From Lachnospiraceae bacterium (GTDB lineage Bacteria > Bacillota > Clostridia > Lachnospirales > Lachnospiraceae): a DNA stretch of 64,000 bases. A model generated the notes under the pieces. It made no database searches and was not told where the DNA came from. It worked only from the letters and a program-made list of their open reading frames with translations. The position numbers and the translations under genes were made by a program. The stretch lies in the NCBI GenBank assembly GCA_015056765.1, contig SVFQ01000011.1, forward strand, positions 1 to 64,000, read 5' to 3'. Positions 48,984 through 59,613 of the stretch are shown here, piece by piece; positions within the stretch are counted from its first letter, which is position 1; each line of letters starts with the position of its first letter.

Positions 48984-51900
48984 ATGGAAGTTTTAAGAAG
49001 CCCGATACGTGAACTTGGGGTGTATGAGGAAATCGAGAAATCCCTAAAAAAGAAGGAAAAAATTCTTCTGTCAGGGTGCATTGATTCTCAAAAAATTCAT
49101 ATGATGGATGGAATAGGGGCGCCATATAAAAAGCGCCTCATTTTGACGTATTCCGATCAGAGAATGCGGGAAATCTACGAAGACATGAGAACTTATGACA
49201 AGCAGGTCAAAATGTACCCGGCAAAAGACTTGATCTTCTTCGAGGCGGACATTCGTGGTAACCAGCTTTTGACAGAACGCATGAAAACCATGCGTCACAT
49301 GATTGAAAGCGAACAATGCACGGTGGTAACTACCTTTTCTGCACTGATGACCCCGCAGATTCCTTTGAAAATCGTGAAGAAAAACATGATTTCCATGAAA
49401 AAAGGGGATAACTTCGAGCTGACAAAACTGTCAGAAAAACTGACGGTTCTTGGCTACGAAAAGGTGTATCAGGTGGAAGGACCGGGACAATTTTCGGTTC
49501 GAGGAGATATTCTGGATATTTTCGATTTAACGGAAGAAAACCCATATCGAATCGACTTCTGGGGAGATGAGATTGAGAATATCCGAAGCTTTGATTGCCT
49601 AAGCCAGCGTTCTGTAGAGCCTTTGGAAGAAATACAGATTTATCCGGCTACAGAGATGATTATTACGGATTCTCTTTTATCCGACGGTATGGATAACATC
49701 CAAAAGGATGCGGAACGGCAGGAGAAGTATTTCCGTGAAAAGCATATGTCGGAGGAAGCGGGCAGAATTCGAAAAGCTGCGCAGAATCTGCACGATGAAG
49801 TCTTCGAGTTTGGGAATAAGAGTAATCTGGAGTCCTATATCCGCTATTTCTTTGACGGTATGGATTCCTTTTTGCAAGCCTTTGCAGCGGAGGAGACCAT
49901 TGTCTGTCTGGATGAGCCTACCCATGTAAGAGAACATGCAGAAGCGGTGGAACTGGAATTTAGAGAAAGTATGTCCCACAGGTTGGAGAAGGGCTATGCG
50001 CTTCCGGGACAGGTAGAGCTTCTGTTTCCGCAAAAGAAAATCCTGGCGCTCATGGAAGACTATCCCGTCGCTATGCTGTCTGTATTAGATCAGAAGAAAC
50101 CACTTCTAAAGCCGGACCAGAAATTTGATATTCCCGTGGTGGGCGTATCTTCGTATAATAACAGTTTTGAAGCGCTGGTAAAGGAACTGACCAGGTATCG
50201 AAAGGAAGGGTATCGAGTTCTGATTCTTTCAGGCTCCAGGTCCAGAGCAAAACGACTGGCGGAGGATTTGACCGAGCAGGGCGTCAACGCCTTTTACTCT
50301 GAAAATGAGGACAGGGTACTGCAGCCTTCTGAAGTTATGACTTTCTATGGTCGTGCTGCGAAGGGCTTTGCTTATCCGCTCCTTAAGTTTGCGGTCATTG
50401 CCGACACGGATATCTTCGGCGCGGAAAAGAAAAAGAAGAAGAAAAAACGTGCCTACGAAGGTCAGAAAATCAGCCACTTTGACGACTTGAAGGTGGGCGA
50501 CTATGTGGTTCATGAAAGCCACGGACTTGGTGTATATGAAGGTATCGAAAAGGTAGAAATCGAGCATGTGGTGAAGGATTACATGAAGATTTCCTATCGA
50601 GATGGTGGCATCCTTTACGTACTTGCTACGAACCTGGACGCTATTCAGAAATATGCTTCTGCAGATGCCAAGAAACCGAAGCTGAATAAGCTGGGCACAC
50701 AAGAGTGGGTCCGCACCAAAACCAAAGTACGACTTGCCACAGAAGAAGTGGCACAGGACCTGGTGAATCTCTATGCAGCCAGAGGACAGCGCATTGGTTA
50801 TGTGTATGGCCCTGATACAGTTTGGCAAAAAGAATTTGAAGAAATGTTTCCTTATGAGGAGACGGATGATCAGCTAAAAGCCATTGAAGACACCAAGAAG
50901 GACATGGAAAGTACAAAAATCATGGACCGATTGGTGTGCGGTGATGTGGGATACGGAAAGACGGAAGTGGCTATTCGAGCTGCATTTAAGGCGGTGCAGG
51001 AAGGAAAGCAAGTGGTATTTTTGGTACCTACAACAATCCTTGCACAGCAGCATTACAATACCTTTGTGCAACGTATGAAAGACTTTCCGGTACGAATCGC
51101 ATTACTTTCCAGATTCCGTACGGCGGCGGAACAAAGAAAGACCATTGCGGACTTGAAAACCGGCATGGTGGACATCGTGATTGGTACCCATAGAGTTTTG
51201 TCCAAGGATGTGACTTATAAGGATCTGGGACTTCTCATTATCGATGAGGAACAGCGCTTTGGTGTAACCCACAAGGAAAAGATTAAGAAGATGCGTGAAA
51301 CCGTCGATGTGCTGACTTTGACAGCAACACCGATTCCGAGAACTTTGCACATGAGTCTCATTGGTATCCGTGATATGAGTTTATTGGAAGAAGCGCCACA
51401 AGACAGACTGCCTATTCAGACCTTTGTCAGTGAATACAATGAAGAGATTGTCAGAGAAGCCATCCTTCGTGAACTATCCAGAAATGGACAGGTTTACTAC
51501 TTATATAATCGCGTCAATGATATTGCAGAAATGGCTGCGAAAATCAGCAAACTTTTGCCGGAAGCCAACGTAGCCTTTGCCCACGGCCAGATGAAGGAAA
51601 ACGAACTGGAAAGAATCATGCTGGACTTCATTAATGGAGATATTGACGTACTGGTAAGCACTACCATCATCGAAACCGGCTTGGATATTCCCAATGTCAA
51701 CACAATCATCGTTCACGATTCAGACAGAATGGGACTTTCTCAGCTGTATCAGCTAAGGGGCCGTGTAGGTAGGGCGAAAAGAAATGCCTATGCATTCTTT
51801 ATGTATCGCAAAGATAAGATATTGCAGGAAGTGGCAGAAAAGAGACTGGCGGCCATTCGCGAATTCACGGAACTGGGCAGCGGCTTTAAGATCGCCATGC

Positions 51901-52508
51901 GTGATTTGGAAATCCGTGGTGCCGGTAATCTCCTTGGATCTCAGCAGCATGGCCATATGGCAGCAGTGGGCTATGACTTGTACTGCAAGATGCTAAACGA
52001 AGCGGTGAAGACTTTAAAAGGCGAGGCGGAGACTCTGGATTTTGCAACTACGGTAGAAATCGATGCGGATGCTTATATCCCGCCAACCTACATCGTGAAC
52101 GAAATGCAGAAACTGGATATCTACAAGCGTATTGCCAGCCTGGAGACAGAAGAAGAAATCGAAGACATGAAGGAGGAGCTTTTGGACCGTTTTGGTGAGA
52201 TTCCGCATAGTGCTGCTAACCTTCTCAGAATTGCAGGTATCCGAATCAAAGCCCATCGTTTGTATGTGACGGAAATCAAAGGAAAAAACGGGGAGCTGAT
52301 GCTGACCATGCGACCGGATGCAAAACTACGGGTAGACGCCATCCCTGCTTTATTAAAAAAATATAAAAAGAAGATGACGTTACAGACAAAAGGCACCCCC
52401 TATTTCTTGCTGCATTATGTCAGAACCGGCATTATTGAAAAGGACGAAGAAAACCTGTTAAAGGCCATTGAGATGGTACTGACAGACATGACAGAAAGCT
52501 TACTTTAG
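48984..52508 (+). CDS. mfd: transcription-repair coupling factor
   Basis: ATP-driven translocase that removes RNA polymerase stalled at DNA damage and recruits UvrA. The 1174 residues are full length. A UvrB-like N-terminal module comes first, then the polymerase-interacting domain (FDDLKVGDYVVHESHGLGVYEGI pattern) and RecG-like motor motifs: Walker A CGDVGYGKTEVA, DEEQ box LLIIDEEQRFG, TATPIPRTLHMS and QLRGRVGR. The TRCF C-terminal domain ends the protein. A Lys-rich run (KKKKKKK near residue 480) precedes the polymerase domain. Confidence 0.96.
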   Translation: MEVLRSPIRELGVYEEIEKSLKKKEKILLSGCIDSQKIHMMDGIGAPYKKRLILTYSDQRMREIYEDMRTYDKQVKMYPAKDLIFFEADIRGNQLLTERMKTMRHMIESEQCTVVTTFSALMTPQIPLKIVKKNMISMKKGDNFELTKLSEKLTVLGYEKVYQVEGPGQFSVRGDILDIFDLTEENPYRIDFWGDEIENIRSFDCLSQRSVEPLEEIQIYPATEMIITDSLLSDGMDNIQKDAERQEKYFREKHMSEEAGRIRKAAQNLHDEVFEFGNKSNLESYIRYFFDGMDSFLQAFAAEETIVCLDEPTHVREHAEAVELEFRESMSHRLEKGYALPGQVELLFPQKKILALMEDYPVAMLSVLDQKKPLLKPDQKFDIPVVGVSSYNNSFEALVKELTRYRKEGYRVLILSGSRSRAKRLAEDLTEQGVNAFYSENEDRVLQPSEVMTFYGRAAKGFAYPLLKFAVIADTDIFGAEKKKKKKKRAYEGQKISHFDDLKVGDYVVHESHGLGVYEGIEKVEIEHVVKDYMKISYRDGGILYVLATNLDAIQKYASADAKKPKLNKLGTQEWVRTKTKVRLATEEVAQDLVNLYAARGQRIGYVYGPDTVWQKEFEEMFPYEETDDQLKAIEDTKKDMESTKIMDRLVCGDVGYGKTEVAIRAAFKAVQEGKQVVFLVPTTILAQQHYNTFVQRMKDFPVRIALLSRFRTAAEQRKTIADLKTGMVDIVIGTHRVLSKDVTYKDLGLLIIDEEQRFGVTHKEKIKKMRETVDVLTLTATPIPRTLHMSLIGIRDMSLLEEAPQDRLPIQTFVSEYNEEIVREAILRELSRNGQVYYLYNRVNDIAEMAAKISKLLPEANVAFAHGQMKENELERIMLDFINGDIDVLVSTTIIETGLDIPNVNTIIVHDSDRMGLSQLYQLRGRVGRAKRNAYAFFMYRKDKILQEVAEKRLAAIREFTELGSGFKIAMRDLEIRGAGNLLGSQQHGHMAAVGYDLYCKMLNEAVKTLKGEAETLDFATTVEIDADAYIPPTYIVNEMQKLDIYKRIASLETEEEIEDMKEELLDRFGEIPHSAANLLRIAGIRIKAHRLYVTEIKGKNGELMLTMRPDAKLRVDAIPALLKKYKKKMTLQTKGTPYFLLHYVRTGIIEKDEENLLKAIEMVLTDMTESLL

Positions 52509-52555
52509 CATGACAAATGGCTTAAAATAGGGCTTTTTCATACCAAAAAGATTGG

Positions 52556-52584
52556 TTGCAAAATTGAAATGAATTCATTATACT
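52556..52584 (+). promoter_or_regulatory. promoter of the nucleoside transporter operon
   Basis: TTGCAA, a 17-nt spacer and TATACT, about 55 nt before the start codon. AGGAGG precedes the ATG. Confidence 0.75.
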
Positions 52585-52638
52585 TAATGAGTAAAACATG
52601 CGTAGAAGACTACGCGAGAATCTTTAGGAGGATTTATT

Positions 52639-53760
52639 ATGAAGAAAAAAGTATTAGCTCTCGTACTGACAGCTGCTATGGCTCTCTCCATGACAGCATG
52701 CGGTGCCGCTGAAACAGCTACTACAACTGCAGAGTCCGTTGTAGAAGAAGTAGCTAGCGAAGCTGCTGAAACAGTTGCTGAGGAAGTTAGCGAAGCTGCT
52801 GCAGAAGCAACAGGTGACTATGCTGACATCAAGATCGGTATGGTTACAGACGTAGGTGGCGTAAACGATGGCTCCTTCAACCAGTCTTCTTGGGAAGGCC
52901 TTCAGAGAGCTGGCGACACACTTGGATGCCAGGTTAAATACCTTGAATCCAAAACAGATGCTGACTATGCATCCAACCTTGAAACATTCATCGACGAAGA
53001 ATATGACTTAATTATCGCTGTAGGTTATCAGCTTGCAGATGCTGTTAAAGCAGCAGCTACTGAGAACCCAGATCAGAAATTTGCAATCATTGATGATTCC
53101 AGCAACGCTGATCTTCCAAACGTAACATGCTTAATGTTCAAACAGGCTCAGGCTTCCTACTTAGTAGGTTATGTAGCTGGTCTTACAACAAAGAGCAACA
53201 CTGTAGGTTTCGTACTTGGTATGTCCACAGCTACTATGAACGAGTTCGGTTATGGTTACTGTGCAGGTGTACTGGATGCTAACCCAGACGCTAAAATTCT
53301 TCAGCAGAACGCAAACTCTTTCGCAGATACAGCTGCTGGTAAGAGTGCTGCTACCGCTATGGTAACAGATGGCGCTGACGTTATCTTCCACGCTGCAGGT
53401 GGTACAGGTCTTGGTGTTATCGAAGGTTGTACAGATGCTAAAATCTGGGCAATCGGTGTTGACTCTGACCAGAGCGTAATCGCTCCAGAGACAATCCTTA
53501 CATCCGCTATGAAGAGAGTTGATAATGCTTGCTTCGACGCTGCAAAGAACGTATGTGAAGGCAGCCTTACAAGCGGTGTTGTAACATATGACTTATCTTC
53601 TGAAGGTGTTGATATCGCTCCTACTACTACAAACATCCCTGCAGATGTACTTGAAAAAGTAAATGAGCAGAAAGCAAAGATCATTTCTGGCGAAGTTGTT
53701 GTTCCAGAAACTCAGGCTGATTTCGAAGCTAAATACGGCGACGTATACGAGTTAGATTAA
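52639..53760 (+). CDS. BMP family nucleoside-binding lipoprotein
   Basis: Extracellular binding protein of the BmpA/PnrA type, 373 residues. The signal peptide ends in a lipobox (SMTACG, Cys about residue 21), with an Ala/Glu/Val-rich linker from there to about residue 60. Core motifs are DVGGVNDGSFNQSSWEGLQ, FVLGMST and FHAAGGTGLGV. Relatives bind guanosine and other purine nucleosides. It heads the operon with an ABC ATPase, two permeases, deoC and tdk. Codon use looks adapted for high expression. Confidence 0.92.
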   Translation: MKKKVLALVLTAAMALSMTACGAAETATTTAESVVEEVASEAAETVAEEVSEAAAEATGDYADIKIGMVTDVGGVNDGSFNQSSWEGLQRAGDTLGCQVKYLESKTDADYASNLETFIDEEYDLIIAVGYQLADAVKAAATENPDQKFAIIDDSSNADLPNVTCLMFKQAQASYLVGYVAGLTTKSNTVGFVLGMSTATMNEFGYGYCAGVLDANPDAKILQQNANSFADTAAGKSAATAMVTDGADVIFHAAGGTGLGVIEGCTDAKIWAIGVDSDQSVIAPETILTSAMKRVDNACFDAAKNVCEGSLTSGVVTYDLSSEGVDIAPTTTNIPADVLEKVNEQKAKIISGEVVVPETQADFEAKYGDVYELD

Positions 53761-53790
53761 TCAGACTGACCTAGGTCAATAGGATTAGTA

Positions 53791-53827
53791 AAAGGGTACA
53801 GAAGCATTTTCTGTACCCTTTTTTTGT
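53791..53827 (+). terminator. terminator or attenuator after the binding-protein gene
   Basis: AAGGGTACAGAA / TTCTGTACCCTT stem, 4-nt loop, seven T. The ATPase gene follows with no clear new promoter, so partial read-through would keep the binding protein in excess. Confidence 0.88.
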
Positions 53828-53887
53828 GGTAAAATAAGACTAGTTTTTATGAACAAATCCCAATAGAAAGTTATGGAGGGTATGCAC

Positions 53888-55432
53888 ATGGGTAGGGAGA
53901 GCCATGTAGATCTGTCTCAGACAGTGATAGCCATGCATGATATCGTGAAGAAGTTTGGCGATTTCACAGCCAATGACGGTATCAATCTAACAGTTCATAA
54001 AGGAGAGGTACATGCTATTCTCGGCGAGAATGGTGCTGGTAAATCCACTCTGATGAATGTTTTATACGGTCTATATAAACCGACCAGCGGCTACATTGAA
54101 GTGGCAGGTAAAAAAGAGAATATCGATTCTCCGGAAAAAGCCATTGAGCTTGGTATCGGTATGGTACACCAGCACTTTATGCTTGTACAGCCATTTACCG
54201 TTACAGAAAACATTATCTTAGGTATGGAGCCTACAAAGGGACTCCAGGTAGATCTAAAAAAAGCAAGAGAACAGGTTGTAGAATTATCTGAACGTTACGG
54301 CTTACAGGTAGATCCTGATGCGAAAATCGAGGACGTATCTGTAGGTATGCAGCAGCGTGTTGAAATCTTAAAGGTATTATACCGTGGTGCTGATATCCTG
54401 ATTTTGGATGAGCCTACTGCTTCTTTGACACCACAGGAAATCACCGAACTGATCGAAATCATTGGGCATCTGACAGCAGACGGTAAGTCCGTCATTCTGA
54501 TTACACATAAATTAAAAGAAATCAAATCCTCTGCAGATTACTGCACCATTATTCGTCAGGGTAAATACATCCAGACGGTAAAAGTGGAAGAGGTAGACGA
54601 AAACGACTTAGCATCCATGATGGTAGGCCGAAATGTCAACTTCAAGGTAGATAAAAAAGAGCAGGAGCCGGGAGAGGTAGCCTTAGAAGTATCAAATGTA
54701 CATGGTAATGATTACCGTAACATTGAGATTCTGAAAGGACTGAACCTGAAAGTACGTAAAGGCGAAATCGTTGGTCTCGCCGGCGTAGATGGCAATGGAC
54801 AGACAGAGCTTGTAGAGATTATTACAGGTCTTCGTAAAGGAACCCAGGGCTCTGTAAAAGTAAACGGCAAAGAAGTATTTAATTTATCTCCGAAGGAAAT
54901 TTTCGATGCAGGTATCACCAGTATCCCTGCTGACCGTCAGAAACATGGTCTTGTATTACAGTTCTCCAATGCCGAGAACCTGATTCTGCAGAACTTTGCA
55001 ACACCGGAGTACTCCAAACACGGCGTATTAAAGAAAGACGTGATTAGAGCACATGCCACAGAGATGTTTGAGAAATTCGACATCAGACCAAGAGGTAAGG
55101 AACTTGCACCAAGCGGTACTTTATCCGGTGGTAATCAGCAGAAGGTAATCATCGCCAGAGAGATTACAAATGACTCTGACGTACTGATTGCGGTAAACCC
55201 GACTCGTGGTTTGGACGTAGGTGCTATTGAGTACGTACACAAATACCTGGTAGAACAGAGAAATAAAGGCAAGGCAGTATTGCTGGTATCCTTTGAATTA
55301 GATGAAATTATGAGTCTGTCTGATCAGATCGACGTCATCTTCGATGGCAAGATCGTAGGTCGCGTACCTGGAAAGGGCGCAGACGAGAATGAACTCGGAC
55401 TGATGATGGCAGGGGGTGCGAACAATGGCTAA
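53888..55432 (+). CDS. nucleoside ABC transporter ATP-binding protein
   Basis: Tandem ATPase of 514 residues driving nucleoside uptake. First half: Walker A GENGAGKSTL, signature VSVGMQQRVEI and Walker B ILILDEPTASL. Second half: degenerate Walker A (GVDGNGQTEL), signature LSGGNQQKVI and Walker B VLIAVNPTRGLDVG. This double layout is typical of NupO/RbsA-type transporters. ATG 53888 has GGAGGG 7 nt upstream; the in-frame ATGs at 53873 and 53882 flank or lie close behind that site and are less likely. It overlaps the first permease by 8 nt. Confidence 0.92.
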   Translation: MGRESHVDLSQTVIAMHDIVKKFGDFTANDGINLTVHKGEVHAILGENGAGKSTLMNVLYGLYKPTSGYIEVAGKKENIDSPEKAIELGIGMVHQHFMLVQPFTVTENIILGMEPTKGLQVDLKKAREQVVELSERYGLQVDPDAKIEDVSVGMQQRVEILKVLYRGADILILDEPTASLTPQEITELIEIIGHLTADGKSVILITHKLKEIKSSADYCTIIRQGKYIQTVKVEEVDENDLASMMVGRNVNFKVDKKEQEPGEVALEVSNVHGNDYRNIEILKGLNLKVRKGEIVGLAGVDGNGQTELVEIITGLRKGTQGSVKVNGKEVFNLSPKEIFDAGITSIPADRQKHGLVLQFSNAENLILQNFATPEYSKHGVLKKDVIRAHATEMFEKFDIRPRGKELAPSGTLSGGNQQKVIIAREITNDSDVLIAVNPTRGLDVGAIEYVHKYLVEQRNKGKAVLLVSFELDEIMSLSDQIDVIFDGKIVGRVPGKGADENELGLMMAGGANNG

Positions 55433-56513
55433 TCAAGAGAAAAAACAATCCTTTGGAGAAAAGCTTCTCCGCACCGACGTGCTTTACACATTAATTTGTA
55501 TCGTAATTGGTTTCATTGTAGGTGCAATTCTTTTGGCACTGGCTGGCATTAGCCCGGCAGTTGCTTATGGCAAGCTGGTAGACGGTGTTTTCAGTAAGCC
55601 TAAATACGTGGTATGGTCCATCGTATATGCCACACCAATCATTTTAACCGGTTTGAGCGTAGCCTTCTCTTTCAAGACTGGCGTCTTCAACATCGGTGCA
55701 GAAGGACAGTTTGTAGTTGGTTCTTTAGCAGCGGTATGCGTAGGTATCTTCTGTCCGCTACCAAAGCCACTACATATTTTGCTTTGCCTTTTGGCAGCAG
55801 CAGTAGCCGGCGGACTTTGGTCCATGCTGGTAGCAATCCTGAAAGTGAAACGTGGTATTAACGAAGTACTATCCTTCATCATGTTTAACTGGATTGCATA
55901 TTACTTATCCAACTATGTAGTAAACATCGGAGCCGTACATAAGACCGGTGAAGGTGAAGCAACCAAAGATATTTTGGAAACCGCGTCCATGACCTTTAAG
56001 ACCGGTAATGCAGCTGTAGACAAATTCCTTGGAGGCGGTGCAAGCTACAGTATTGTATTTGCAGTATTGGCAGCTATTATCATCGCATTCATTTTGGATA
56101 AGACCACACTGGGTTACAAGTTAAAAGCCGTAGGTTTTAACAAGCATGCTGCTCAGTATGGCGGTATTAATGCAAACAAAGAAATCCTGACAGCACTTAC
56201 CATTTCCGGTATGCTTGCAGGTCTTGGTGGCGCTTGCCAGCTTATGGGTATGGGTAACCGTATCAGCCAGTTCTCCTCCCAGGAGATGTATGGCTTCCAG
56301 GGTATTACAGTAGCCCTGATTGCAAGCTCCAACCCGATTGGATGTATTTTCGCAGGCCTCTTCTATGGTGCTATGAAATATGGCGGAACGAAGTTATCCC
56401 TTGTAAATGCGCCGAATGAAATCGTTAACATTATCATGGGAACCATTATCTTCTTCATTGCCATTGCACCGGCACTTAAAAAAGCGATTTTAAAAACGAG
56501 AGGAGGTAAATAA
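55425..56513 (+). CDS. nucleoside ABC transporter permease (BPD_transp_2)
   Basis: Integral membrane subunit, 362 residues, about eight to ten helices, with the motif FKTGVFNIGAEGQFVVG and a GLGGACQLMG segment characteristic of NupP/YufP permeases. ATG 55425 overlaps the ATPase gene end and has AGGGGG 7 nt upstream, indicating translational coupling. Confidence 0.92.
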   Translation: MANQEKKQSFGEKLLRTDVLYTLICIVIGFIVGAILLALAGISPAVAYGKLVDGVFSKPKYVVWSIVYATPIILTGLSVAFSFKTGVFNIGAEGQFVVGSLAAVCVGIFCPLPKPLHILLCLLAAAVAGGLWSMLVAILKVKRGINEVLSFIMFNWIAYYLSNYVVNIGAVHKTGEGEATKDILETASMTFKTGNAAVDKFLGGGASYSIVFAVLAAIIIAFILDKTTLGYKLKAVGFNKHAAQYGGINANKEILTALTISGMLAGLGGACQLMGMGNRISQFSSQEMYGFQGITVALIASSNPIGCIFAGLFYGAMKYGGTKLSLVNAPNEIVNIIMGTIIFFIAIAPALKKAILKTRGGK

Positions 56514-56515
56514 GA

Positions 56516-57448
56516 ATGGAATTTACAAAAGATCTTGGTTTATTGATTAACGCCATGATGACTTATACACCACCTCTTCTGTTAGCAGCGTTAGGCTCTT
56601 GTTTTTCAGAGCGAAGCGGTGTAATCAACATCGGTATTGAAGGTATGATGACAATCGGTGCTTTCGTAGGTGCCGCTACAGCCCTTACCTTTGGAAATCC
56701 TTGGATTGCATTTTTGTGTGGTGGTTTGGCAGGTGCTTTGTTCGGACTGTTACATGCTATCGCATGTATCTCCTACCAGGCAGACCAGACCATTTCCGGT
56801 ACCGCTATTAACTTCCTGGCACCGGGCCTTGCAGTATTCCTTTGCAAGACATTTTATGATAACTCTACAGATACACCTGCACTGCAGCCGTCTATGAAGT
56901 TACCGAAGTTTTTCGATGGTATCTTCCCGGTTGGTTCCTTTGGATATAATGCCATTTGTAACTACTCTGTAGCATACTTATCTATTCTGCTTGTACTGGT
57001 AATCTGGTTTGTATTCTATAAGACCAAATTCGGTATGAGACTTCGTGCTTGCGGTGAATCTCCGGAAGCTTGCGATACCTTAGGTATTAATGTATATGGC
57101 GTTCGCTATGTATGTGTAATCCTTTCCGGCCTTTTGGCAGGATTTGGAGGTGCATACGTTACCTTGGCAACTGTTAGCCAGTTCAGACCAATCGTAATCG
57201 TAGGTCAGGGCTTTATGGCAATCGCCGCTGTTATTTTCGGTAAATTTAAACCTCAGGGCGCTATGTGGGCATGCCTCCTCTTTGGTCTTTGCAATGGTAT
57301 CAAAGTATTGGCATCACAAGGAAATGCAGTTTCTCCAAACCTGATTTCCATGATTCCGTACGTTGTAACGATTCTGGCACTGGTACTCTTTGTAGGTGCA
57401 GCCAGAGTTCCGGCAGCCAACGGTAGACCATTTGAAAAAGCGAAGTAA
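56516..57448 (+). CDS. nucleoside ABC transporter permease (second subunit)
   Basis: A 310-residue membrane protein with about eight helices and the parallel motif [20 protein letters not shown], as in NupQ/YufQ. It starts 2 nt after the first permease, with AGGAGG in that gene's last codons. It pairs with the first permease to make the channel. Confidence 0.92.
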   Translation: MEFTKDLGLLINAMMTYTPPLLLAALGSCFSERSGVINIGIEGMMTIGAFVGAATALTFGNPWIAFLCGGLAGALFGLLHAIACISYQADQTISGTAINFLAPGLAVFLCKTFYDNSTDTPALQPSMKLPKFFDGIFPVGSFGYNAICNYSVAYLSILLVLVIWFVFYKTKFGMRLRACGESPEACDTLGINVYGVRYVCVILSGLLAGFGGAYVTLATVSQFRPIVIVGQGFMAIAAVIFGKFKPQGAMWACLLFGLCNGIKVLASQGNAVSPNLISMIPYVVTILALVLFVGAARVPAANGRPFEKAK

Positions 57449-57470
57449 TAGTTTCGAAAAGGAAAGAGTT

Positions 57471-58112
57471 ATGTTAGATTCTAAATTATTTGATCATACT
57501 TTATTAAAGGCAGATGCTACATCTGCACAGATTGATAAGATTTGTGACGAAGCAAAACAGTATAATTTTGCTTCCGTATGTGTAAATTCTTACTACACAG
57601 CCAGAGTTCGTAAGAACTTAGAAGGCACTTCTGTTATGACTTGTACTGTAGTAGGTTTCCCTCTGGGCCAGATGTCCACCAAAGCAAAGGCAGCTGAGAC
57701 CAAAATCGCCGTAGAAGACGGTGCACAGGAAATCGATATGGTAATCAACGTAGGCGCATTAAAAGAAAAAGCTTACGATGTAGTATTGGAAGATATCAAA
57801 GCAGTAAAGGCTGCATGCGGAGATGCACACTTAAAAGTCATCATCGAAACATGTCTTCTGACCGATGAAGAAAAAGTGAAAGCTTGCGAACTTTCCAAAG
57901 AAGCAAAGGCAGATTTTGTTAAGACATCTACCGGTTTCTCCACAGGCGGAGCAAAACCTGAAGATGTAGCACTTATGAGAAAAACTGTAGGCGATACCAT
58001 GGGCGTAAAGGCATCCGGCGGTATCCACACCACCCAGGAAGCAGAAAGTATGGTAAATGCTGGTGCAAATAGACTTGGTACCAGTGCTACCATCGCAATT
58101 ATGGGTAACTAA
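57471..58112 (+). CDS. deoC: deoxyribose-phosphate aldolase
   Basis: Class I aldolase splitting 2-deoxyribose 5-phosphate into glyceraldehyde 3-phosphate and acetaldehyde. The 213 residues show [26 protein letters not shown], the Asp in [12 protein letters not shown] and the Schiff-base Lys in [13 protein letters not shown], with KASGGIHT later. ATG 57471 follows AAAGGAAAGAG; a longer frame beginning in the permease gene is rejected. Its place after a nucleoside transporter fits use of imported deoxynucleosides as carbon. Confidence 0.94.
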   Translation: MLDSKLFDHTLLKADATSAQIDKICDEAKQYNFASVCVNSYYTARVRKNLEGTSVMTCTVVGFPLGQMSTKAKAAETKIAVEDGAQEIDMVINVGALKEKAYDVVLEDIKAVKAACGDAHLKVIIETCLLTDEEKVKACELSKEAKADFVKTSTGFSTGGAKPEDVALMRKTVGDTMGVKASGGIHTTQEAESMVNAGANRLGTSATIAIMGN

Positions 58113-58690
58113 TGGCAAAACTATATTTTCGCCACGGCGCAATGGGTAGTTCCAAGACTGCCAATGCGCTGATGGTGGAGTATAACTATTATGAGCGAGG
58201 AAAAAAGGCACTTCTTCTGAAACCTCAGTTGGACAATCGAGATGGCGAAGCCATCATCAAGAGTCGGATGGGATTGCAGAAGCAGTGCCGCTTTGTTGAG
58301 GAATTTGTGCAGATGTCCGACGAGGTCATTTCTGGGTATGATTGCGTCATAGTCGACGAAGCGCAGTTCTGCAAAAAGTCAGATATCGAATTTTTTGTAC
58401 ATGTGGTAGATGAAGTGGGGATTCCTGTCATTTGCTACGGTCTACGTACAGATTTTAGAAGAGAGCTTTTTGAAGGCTCTATGTGGCTACTGGCTTGGGC
58501 AGATGTCATAGAAGAAATCAAGACAGTCTGCTGGTGCGGTCAGGGAGCTTGCTGCAACACCCGTATCGGAGAAGATGGAAAAGTAATCAAAGACGGAAGT
58601 CAGGTGCTTCTGGGGGCAAACGATAAGTATGTGGCCCTTTGCAGAAAGCACTACAAAGAAGAAAACATCGGACCTGGCTTAAGGGTCTAG
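58112..58690 (+). CDS. tdk: thymidine kinase (type II)
   Basis: Phosphorylates thymidine to dTMP. The 192 residues have the P-loop RHGAMGSSKTANAL, the Walker B-like DCVIVDEAQFCKKSD, YGLRTDFRRELFEGS and four zinc cysteines (VCWCGQGACCN and the later ALCRKHY). The start overlaps the deoC stop (TAATG). It lies last in the nucleoside operon. Confidence 0.94.
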   Translation: MAKLYFRHGAMGSSKTANALMVEYNYYERGKKALLLKPQLDNRDGEAIIKSRMGLQKQCRFVEEFVQMSDEVISGYDCVIVDEAQFCKKSDIEFFVHVVDEVGIPVICYGLRTDFRRELFEGSMWLLAWADVIEEIKTVCWCGQGACCNTRIGEDGKVIKDGSQVLLGANDKYVALCRKHYKEENIGPGLRV

Positions 58691-58711
58691 AGAAAATGAG
58701 TAGAGTATAAT

Positions 58712-59590
58712 ATGGTTCGAATTATCGTAACATCCGTAGCGGATATTCAAAAAGAAGAAGCCCAAAAGCTGGGGCTAAAGGTACTGCCCATTCAAATCTG
58801 GATTGATCAGACAAGCTATTTGGACGGGGAGACCATAGAGCCGGCGCAGCTGCTTTTGGCTATGCAGGAAGGCGGACATGTGATCAATACAAGACATGTA
58901 CCACCGGATGAATTGGAAAAAGCTTTTTTGGAAGCGGTAGAAGCCGGAGAAGAAGTACTGTTCTTTTCTGACTCGGAACGCTACTCCAGCAATATGCTGG
59001 CCGCTGATGTGGCGAGAAGTAGCGTGCTGGAGAAGTATCCGACAGCTGAGATCCAGTTACTAAATAGCAAAAATGCTTCTGCAGGATATCAGTTAATGGC
59101 CAGAAAACTTGCAAGACTTTCGTCAGAAGGCAAATCAATGAAGGAAATCTTGAAAGCGGCAAAGTATTACATGGAACACATTCACCATACATTTGTGATT
59201 TCTCCGGATGCAGGCTTTAATAATGCAAAAGGAAAACTGGCGCATTTGCTGGGTGCAGTAGGAGAGCAGCTGGATGTGAAGTATGCATTTGCTTTTAATC
59301 CGGAAGGAGAAGCAGAGCAGCTGATTCCATTATCTATTTCCGGAAACCGTCATGTAGAAGAATGGCTCTTGGAATCCATCAAAGAAAAATACGGTGATTT
59401 GGAAAACCAGGAAGTCGTGTTCGTCCATGGAATCAATACAAAGGTGGATGAGACGCTTTTGGAGAAGGTGGAAAAACAGTTAAAACCCAGAATAATCCAT
59501 GCAGGGGTGGCAGGATGCGCTGTAAGTGCCAATACCGGAACGGATTTTTTGGCAGGAGCCTATTTAGATGCTCTTGACATTTTCGAATAG
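58712..59590 (+). CDS. DegV family fatty-acid-binding protein
   Basis: A 292-residue protein with the DegV two-domain fold, related to FakB proteins that hold a fatty acid for phosphorylation by FakA. Typical features are the N-terminal IIVTSVADIQKE, INTRHVPPDE in place of the usual T-S-x-P loop, VLFFSDSERYSSN and the C-terminal GCAVSANTGTDFLA. Whether it binds fatty acid cannot be shown from sequence. It lies between tdk and the T-box leader of ileS. Confidence 0.82.
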   Translation: MVRIIVTSVADIQKEEAQKLGLKVLPIQIWIDQTSYLDGETIEPAQLLLAMQEGGHVINTRHVPPDELEKAFLEAVEAGEEVLFFSDSERYSSNMLAADVARSSVLEKYPTAEIQLLNSKNASAGYQLMARKLARLSSEGKSMKEILKAAKYYMEHIHHTFVISPDAGFNNAKGKLAHLLGAVGEQLDVKYAFAFNPEGEAEQLIPLSISGNRHVEEWLLESIKEKYGDLENQEVVFVHGINTKVDETLLEKVEKQLKPRIIHAGVAGCAVSANTGTDFLAGAYLDALDIFE

Positions 59591-59613
59591 ATGACCGATA
59601 ATCGAAAAGAACT

